Positions 59,639 to 64,000 of a stretch of DNA of 64,000 nucleotides are shown here, piece after piece. Made by a program: the position numbers and the translations under genes. Under the pieces are notes generated by a model. The model ran no database searches. It was not told where the DNA came from and saw only the letters and a program-made list of their open reading frames with translations. Location of the stretch: the NCBI RefSeq assembly GCF_001425825.1, contig NZ_LMDM01000023.1, forward strand, positions 304,213 to 368,212. The letters are read 5' to 3'. How positions within the stretch are numbered: position 1 is the stretch's first letter; each line of letters opens with the position of its first letter. The DNA comes from Rhizobacter sp. Root1238. GTDB lineage: Bacteria > Pseudomonadota > Gammaproteobacteria > Burkholderiales > Burkholderiaceae_C.

Positions 59639-61012
59639 ATGAACTGGCTGCTGCCGCGCTTCCTGGCCGGCGTCGTCGCGATGGCGATCGGCGGTGGGCT
59701 CGGCCGTGTGCTGGGCGAGATGGCGCATGCGCCGCTGGTCGGGCTGTGGCTCGGCACGCTGGTCGGCGCCAGCGCCGTCGCGCTGATCGACGCGGTGCGC
59801 GGCTACCGGCTGATGCGCTGGCTCAGCGGCGCGCTCGAAGGCTCGGCGCCGCGCGACACCGGCTTCTGGGGCGAGATGGGCTACCGCATCGAACGCGCCG
59901 TGGTGGCGCGCGACCGCACGCTGAGCCGCGAGCAGGGGCGTCTCGCCCATTTCCTGTCGGCCATCGAAGCCTCGCCGAACGGCGTGCTGCTGCTCGACGA
60001 GAACGACCAGATCGAATGGTGCAACTCGGTCGCCGCCGATCACTTCGGGCTCGACCCGGTGCGCGACCGCCGCCAGCGCGTGACCAACCTGGTGCGCGCG
60101 CCGGCCTTCGTCAGCTACCTGCAGGCGGGCGCCTTCGAGCAATCGGTGACGATCCCCGACCTGCGCAGCCGCGGCACGCTGTCGGTCTACATCCGCCCGT
60201 ATGGCGACGGCCTGAAGCTGGTGCTGTCGCTCGACATCACCGAGCGCGAGCGCTCCGAGGGCATGCGGCGCGATTTCGTCGCCAACGTCTCGCACGAGAT
60301 CCGCACGCCGCTGACGGTGCTGTCGGGCTTCATCGAGACGATGAGCAACCTGCCGCTGACCGAGGTCGAGCGCCGCCGCGTGCTGACGCTGATGGGGCAG
60401 CAGACGCAACGCATGCAGACGCTGGTGGCCGACCTGCTGACGCTGGCGCAGCTCGAAGGCAGCCCGCGTCCGCCGAGCGACCGCTGGGTGGCCGTCAGCA
60501 AGCTGTTCGGCCAGGCGCAGGCCGATGCGACCGCGCTGTCGATGGGCCGCCACCAGCTGAGCTTTGCCGGCGCCGATGCGGCCCAGCTGGCCGGCAGCGA
60601 GAGCGAGCTGATGAGCGCGGTCGGCAACCTGGTGACGAACGCGGTGCGCTACACGCCCGAAGGCGGGCGCATCGCGGTGAACTGGCGCGTCCGCGACGAC
60701 GGCGCCGGCGAGGTCTCGGTCAGTGACAGCGGCCCCGGCATTGCACGCGAGCACCTGCCACGGCTGACGGAGCGCTTCTACCGTGTCGACGGCAGCCGCT
60801 CGCGCGACACCGGCGGCACCGGGCTCGGGCTGTCGATCGTCAAGCACGTGGTGCAGCGGCATGGCGGCGAGCTCGACATCCACAGCGAGATCGGCAAGGG
60901 CTCGCGCTTCTGCCTGGTGCTGCCGGCGGCGCGCGTGCGCTTCCTCGAGCCCGCGCCGGATCCGCGCCGCGCCGCGCCGCTGCTGAACGACCAGACCATC
61001 TCGTCGAGCTAG
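59639..61012 (+). CDS. phoR: Phosphate regulon sensor kinase PhoR
   Basis: 457 residues. Two short N-terminal membrane helices (about 5-50) with no sizeable periplasmic loop, a PAS domain (AIEASPNGVLLLDENDQIEW), HisKA with His219 in NVSHEIRTPLTVLSGFIETM, and ATPase motifs NLVTNAVRYTPEGG, VSDSGPGI and GGTGLGLSIVKHVVQRHGG. It phosphorylates PhoB when phosphate is low. It ends 3 bases before a large inverted repeat. No ppx follows, unlike many relatives. Confidence 0.96.
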   Translation: MNWLLPRFLAGVVAMAIGGGLGRVLGEMAHAPLVGLWLGTLVGASAVALIDAVRGYRLMRWLSGALEGSAPRDTGFWGEMGYRIERAVVARDRTLSREQGRLAHFLSAIEASPNGVLLLDENDQIEWCNSVAADHFGLDPVRDRRQRVTNLVRAPAFVSYLQAGAFEQSVTIPDLRSRGTLSVYIRPYGDGLKLVLSLDITERERSEGMRRDFVANVSHEIRTPLTVLSGFIETMSNLPLTEVERRRVLTLMGQQTQRMQTLVADLLTLAQLEGSPRPPSDRWVAVSKLFGQAQADATALSMGRHQLSFAGADAAQLAGSESELMSAVGNLVTNAVRYTPEGGRIAVNWRVRDDGAGEVSVSDSGPGIAREHLPRLTERFYRVDGSRSRDTGGTGLGLSIVKHVVQRHGGELDIHSEIGKGSRFCLVLPAARVRFLEPAPDPRRAAPLLNDQTISSS

Positions 61013-61015
61013 GGC

Positions 61016-61077
61016 GTAGCCCGGATGCCAATCCGGGTTGACTTCGACGACCGCTCCCGGATTGGCATCCGGGCTAC
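61016..61077. terminator. 22-bp-arm inverted repeat between phoR and glycosyltransferase
   Basis: Perfect 22-base arms (61016-61037 and 61056-61077; left arm begins GTAGCCCGGATGCC) around an 18-base loop. The right arm contains the TAG stop codon of the convergent glycosyltransferase gene. The stem is long enough to terminate both transcripts although no T run follows; it resembles known dispersed GTAGCCCGGAT repeats. Confidence 0.75.
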
Positions 61078-62744
61078 GGCTTCGGCGGCGCGGTGCGGCG
61101 GTAGACCGCGGCCACTTCATCGCTGTCCGACGGCCGCAGCTCCCGCGTGACCAGCTGCCAGCCCTGCGGCGCAGGCGCCTGGCGGCGCAGGGTCTCCATC
61201 ACCACCAGGAACTCGCACAGCGTGCGGTCCGGCATCTGCGTCGCGTCGACGCGGTAGCCGCCGAAATACTCCAGCGCCACCAGCTGCGCGCGGCTCAGGC
61301 CGGGTGCCGCGATGCAGACGTCGCTCGGCACGTTGCGCGCGATGCGGGTCACCAGCGGACGGTAGCTGCGCGCGTAGTCGAACAGCGGTAGGCCGAGCGT
61401 CATCAGCAGCGACCAGCACAGCGCAACGCCGCTGGCCGGCAGCACCAGGCTCTTCCACAGCGGATGGCGATGCCGCCCGGTGCGCCATTTCACCAGCCAC
61501 AGCCAGGCCAGCGTCGCGGCGATCGCGGTCAGCAGCGCCAGCAGCGAGAAGTTCGGGATGAAGCCCGGTGCCAGCCGTGCGACGTTGGCCGCCGGCTTGG
61601 CCGGCACGCCGGTGTAGACCGACGCGTAGACGACCCAGATCGCCAGCGCCCAGACGCTGAAGAAGAACACCGAGAACCAGTCCATCGCGGCCGAGGTGCC
61701 GCGGTGCAGCGTCGGCAGCGCGAAGGCCGCCAGCACCGCGAGCGGCGGCAGGCCGAGCATCAGCGCGCGATCGGAGCCGCCCATCGCCAGGCAGGCGATG
61801 ACGCTGACCAGCACGCAGCCGAGCGGCGCGGTGATGTGGCGGTTCAGCCACTGCGCGCGCCAGCGCCACAGCGTCCAGAACGCCAGCAGCCAGCCCGGCC
61901 ACATGAACCAGACGAAGAGCTTGCCGAGGCTGACGAAATCGCTCGCCTCGACGTACCCGTCGAGCCGCCAGCCCCACGCGCCAAGCAGCGTCGCGACGAG
62001 CAGCCCCAGCACGCCGCCGGCGGCGATCCACAGCGCGAAGCGCCGCGCTGGCTCGTAGCTCGAGCGGCCGCAGACGATGCCGCCGGTGACGGCGAGCAGG
62101 GCACCGATCATCGGCGCGCCGCTGGCCGCGAGCGCCGGCAGCGCGACCATCACCGCCGCCTTGCTCTGCCAGCCGCGGAACGGGCAGGCCGCCAGCGCAT
62201 AGAGGAACAGCGACACGCTGGCCAGCTGTGCGAGCTCGGGCGTGGTCTCGTGGCCGAGTTGCAGCAGGCCGAGGCTCGCGATCAGCGCGAGCAGCGCGCC
62301 ATCGGCCACGGCGCGCGCGTAGTCGATCGGACTGGCCTCGCCGCCGAATGCGAACGGCACCGGCTGGGCGGCCTCGGTGCGTGCGAAGTGGTAGGTGCTG
62401 TACCAGGTCAGCAGCAGCGTGACGCCCAGCAGCAGCGTGAACGGGATGCGGGCCGCAAGCGGCGGGCCGAGCAGGCCGCCGAGCAGCTTGATGAAGACGG
62501 CGCCCAGCCAGTACGGCAGCAGCGCCGAATCGCTCGGGATGCCGGCGACGGTCGGCGACCACCAGCTGGTGCTGCCCTGCGCGATGTCGACCATGTAGCC
62601 GAAGGCCGTCATGTCGGCGGCCTTCCACGGGTCGCGGCCGAACAGGCCGGGCAGCAGGTAGGCCGCGCAGAACAGCAGCAGCGCCAGGCGCGGCAGGCGC
62701 TGGGCCGCACGCTGGGTGACGAGGGCAGGGGTGGGCGAGTTCAA
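61074..62744 (-). CDS. ArnT-like family 39/83 glycosyltransferase
   Basis: 556 residues from TTG 62744 (reads NSPTPALVTQRAAQRL). No ATG start has a ribosome binding site; an in-frame ATG at 62822 exists but the extra segment is Arg/Ser-rich with atypical codon use, so the start is uncertain. About 11 hydrophobic helices; the first loop has GLFGRDPWKAADM, the Asp-containing signature of GT-C glycosyltransferases such as ArnT, and a periplasmic C-terminal domain follows the last helix. They move sugars from polyprenyl phosphate to lipid A or proteins. No arn operon is nearby. Ends inside the inverted repeat. Confidence 0.78.
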   Translation of the reverse strand: MNSPTPALVTQRAAQRLPRLALLLFCAAYLLPGLFGRDPWKAADMTAFGYMVDIAQGSTSWWSPTVAGIPSDSALLPYWLGAVFIKLLGGLLGPPLAARIPFTLLLGVTLLLTWYSTYHFARTEAAQPVPFAFGGEASPIDYARAVADGALLALIASLGLLQLGHETTPELAQLASVSLFLYALAACPFRGWQSKAAVMVALPALAASGAPMIGALLAVTGGIVCGRSSYEPARRFALWIAAGGVLGLLVATLLGAWGWRLDGYVEASDFVSLGKLFVWFMWPGWLLAFWTLWRWRAQWLNRHITAPLGCVLVSVIACLAMGGSDRALMLGLPPLAVLAAFALPTLHRGTSAAMDWFSVFFFSVWALAIWVVYASVYTGVPAKPAANVARLAPGFIPNFSLLALLTAIAATLAWLWLVKWRTGRHRHPLWKSLVLPASGVALCWSLLMTLGLPLFDYARSYRPLVTRIARNVPSDVCIAAPGLSRAQLVALEYFGGYRVDATQMPDRTLCEFLVVMETLRRQAPAPQGWQLVTRELRPSDSDEVAAVYRRTAPPKP

Positions 62745-62822
62745 GGGGCGGTGGCGCAGGCGCGGGTCTCGGGACGGCGACGATGATGCAGCAACTTGCG
62801 CACGAAGTTCGTGCGCGCCCAT

Positions 62823-62850
62823 GAAAAAGGCAGCCCGTGGGCTGCCTTCG
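62823..62850 (-). terminator. Terminator of rpmE2
   Basis: Hairpin AAGGCAGCCC-GTG-GGCTGCCTT; on the minus strand it is followed by TTTTC. It lies about 30 bases after the rpmE2 stop. Confidence 0.8.
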
Positions 62851-62882
62851 TGTCGCATCACGCCAGGGCGTGACAGTGCGGC

Positions 62883-63143
62883 TTACTTCGACTTGAGGTG
62901 CGCAAACTTGTTGCGGAACTTCTCGACGCGGCCGCCCAGTGAGTCGATGCTCTTCTGGGTACCGGTGTAGAACGGGTGCGATTCGCTGGTGGTTTCCAGC
63001 TTGATCAGCGGCAGCTCACGGCCATCTTCCATCTTGATGGTTTCACGCGTCTGCGCGCACGAGCGCGTGACGAACTTGAAACCGTTGGACAGGTCCACGA
63101 AGCAGATGTCGCGGTAGTTCGGGTGGATGCCTTCTTTGGCCAT
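62883..63143 (-). CDS. rpmE2: 50S ribosomal protein L31, type B
   Basis: 86 residues from ATG 63143 ([20 protein letters not shown]). Pattern [20 protein letters not shown] and [20 protein letters not shown] match L31; the CxxC zinc pair of the type A form is absent, so it is the zinc-independent paralogue. It follows rho on the same strand, as is usual in this group. Confidence 0.95.
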   Translation of the reverse strand: MAKEGIHPNYRDICFVDLSNGFKFVTRSCAQTRETIKMEDGRELPLIKLETTSESHPFYTGTQKSIDSLGGRVEKFRNKFAHLKSK

Positions 63144-63222
63144 GAGAAACCTCTTCAGCGCTGTGATACCGGGAGCCACGCCAAACCACTTGGCGCACTT
63201 TCCGGAATGCGGAAAACCGCGG

Positions 63223-63250
63223 ATTATAGCGTGGTTTGCGCAGGCCTCAA
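63223..63250 (-). promoter_or_regulatory. Promoter of rpmE2
   Basis: On the minus strand a perfect TATAAT (63223-63228) is preceded, 16 bases upstream, by TTGAGG (63245-63250), which overlaps the stop codon of rho. The transcript would start about 70 bases before rpmE2. Confidence 0.7.
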
Positions 63251-64000
63251 CCGCCGCGACGCATCATGTCGAAGAAATCGTGGTTGTTCTTCGTGGATTT
63301 CATCTTGTCGAGGATGAATTCCATCGCCTCGATCTCGTCCATCGGGTACAGCAGTTTGCGAAGGATCCAGGTCTTCTGCAGGATCTCGGGCTGCAGCAGC
63401 AGTTCTTCGCGGCGCGTACCGCTCTTGTTGATCAGGATCGACGGGTAGACGCGCTTCTCGGCCATGCGGCGATCCAGGTGGATTTCGCAGTTGCCGGTGC
63501 CCTTGAACTCTTCGTAGATCAGGTCGTCCATGCGGCTGCCGGTGTCGATCAGCGCGGTGCCGATGATGGTCAGCGAGCCGCCTTCCTCGACATTGCGGGC
63601 CGCGCCGAAGAAGCGCTTCGGGCGCTGCAGCGCGTTCGAGTCCATGCCGCCGGTGAGCACCTTGCCGGACGAGGGCAGCACGTTGTTGTACGCACGGGCC
63701 AGGCGGGTGATCGAGTCGAGCAGGATGACCACATCCTTGCGCATCTCGACCAGGCGCTTGGCGCGCTCGATCACCATTTCGGCGACCTGCACGTGGCGCG
63801 CAGCCGGCTCGTCGAAGGTGGAACTGATGACCTCGCCGCGCACCGTGCGGACCATTTCGGTCACTTCCTCGGGGCGCTCGTCGACCAGCAGCACGATCAG
63901 GTAGATCTCGGGGTGGTTCGCGACCAGCGCATGCGCCAGCTGCTGCATCATCACCGTCTTGCCGGTCTTCGGCTGCGCGACGAGCAGCGCGCGCTGGCCT
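63247..64000 (-). CDS. rho: Transcription termination factor Rho, C-terminal part
   Basis: The gene runs beyond the right edge of the window; about 250 C-terminal residues are present. The first visible codons read [20 protein letters not shown], the Walker A region of the RecA-type motor. Further motifs are [26 protein letters not shown] (Walker B and Q-loop region) and [20 protein letters not shown], ending [10 protein letters not shown]. Rho is a hexameric RNA helicase ending unprotected transcripts. The ATG at 63954 is internal, not the start. Confidence 0.96.
   Translation of the reverse strand, partial: GQRALLVAQPKTGKTVMMQQLAHALVANHPEIYLIVLLVDERPEEVTEMVRTVRGEVISSTFDEPAARHVQVAEMVIERAKRLVEMRKDVVILLDSITRLARAYNNVLPSSGKVLTGGMDSNALQRPKRFFGAARNVEEGGSLTIIGTALIDTGSRMDDLIYEEFKGTGNCEIHLDRRMAEKRVYPSILINKSGTRREELLLQPEILQKTWILRKLLYPMDEIEAMEFILDKMKSTKNNHDFFDMMRRGG

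Overview
The window is high-GC DNA from a betaproteobacterium, almost certainly of the order Burkholderiales and probably of the Rubrivivax/Leptothrix/Methylibium group. This is inferred from gene order: surE-pcm-nlpD-rpoS-rlmD, carA-carB-greA-DUF4149, yhbY/rlmE-ftsH-folP-glmM, pstSCAB-phoUBR and rho-rpmE2. No database search was possible. Nearly all of the window is ordinary chromosome, with an accessory block from about 8 to 28.5 kb.

Layout. 0-8 kb: the 3' end of uvrC, a small proline/alanine-rich lipoprotein, pgsA, an EamA exporter, a LysR regulator divergent from a haloacetate-dehalogenase-like hydrolase plus a tartrate/malate-type dehydrogenase, then hupB, tRNA-Val(TAC), ppiD and tRNA-His(GTG). 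8.0-16.25 kb: a decayed prophage in tRNA-His, bounded by a perfect 48-bp direct repeat (8026-8073 and 16201-16248). It holds a 2H phosphoesterase, an integrase fragment joined head-to-head to a lambda-type portal fragment, a small membrane protein, an endolysin, a holin-like protein and a GH74-type lipoprotein. 16.5-19.2 kb: a minus-strand operon of three membrane proteins that I cannot assign. 19.4-21.6 kb: a TetR regulator with two operator palindromes, a VOC protein, a tiny ORF and an SMP-30 protein. 21.6-26.9 kb: a visibly more A/T-rich patch of unconnected small genes (HEAT-like, DUF4375, Sel1-like, orphans) on both strands with palindromic spacers. It ends near a 20-base fragment resembling a tRNA-Gly 3' end and is followed by a DUF4874/DUF4832 lipoprotein.

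28.5-64 kb: a hybrid histidine kinase, a membrane sensor kinase with its NarL-type regulator, a quinone oxidoreductase, the surE-rpoS stress block, rlmD, a BAX-inhibitor-family membrane protein, a GlcG-like protein, bfd/bfr iron storage, pyrimidine/arginine precursor synthesis (carAB), greA, the RNA methylation/FtsH/folate/cell-wall precursor block, a FAS1 lipoprotein, the complete Pst-Pho phosphate module, an ArnT-like glycosyltransferase, rpmE2 and the 3' part of rho.

Regulatory signals I could read directly include a TTGACA-17-TGTAAT promoter for hupB, a TetR operator pair overlapping a TTGACA-17-TATTGT promoter, divergent Pho boxes between the FAS1 gene and pstS, a Fur-like box before bfd, a TATAAT promoter for rpmE2 overlapping the rho stop codon, and several intrinsic terminators. 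The most promising undescribed items are the three-gene membrane operon at 16.5-19.2 kb and the hypothetical-gene patch at 21.6-26.9 kb.
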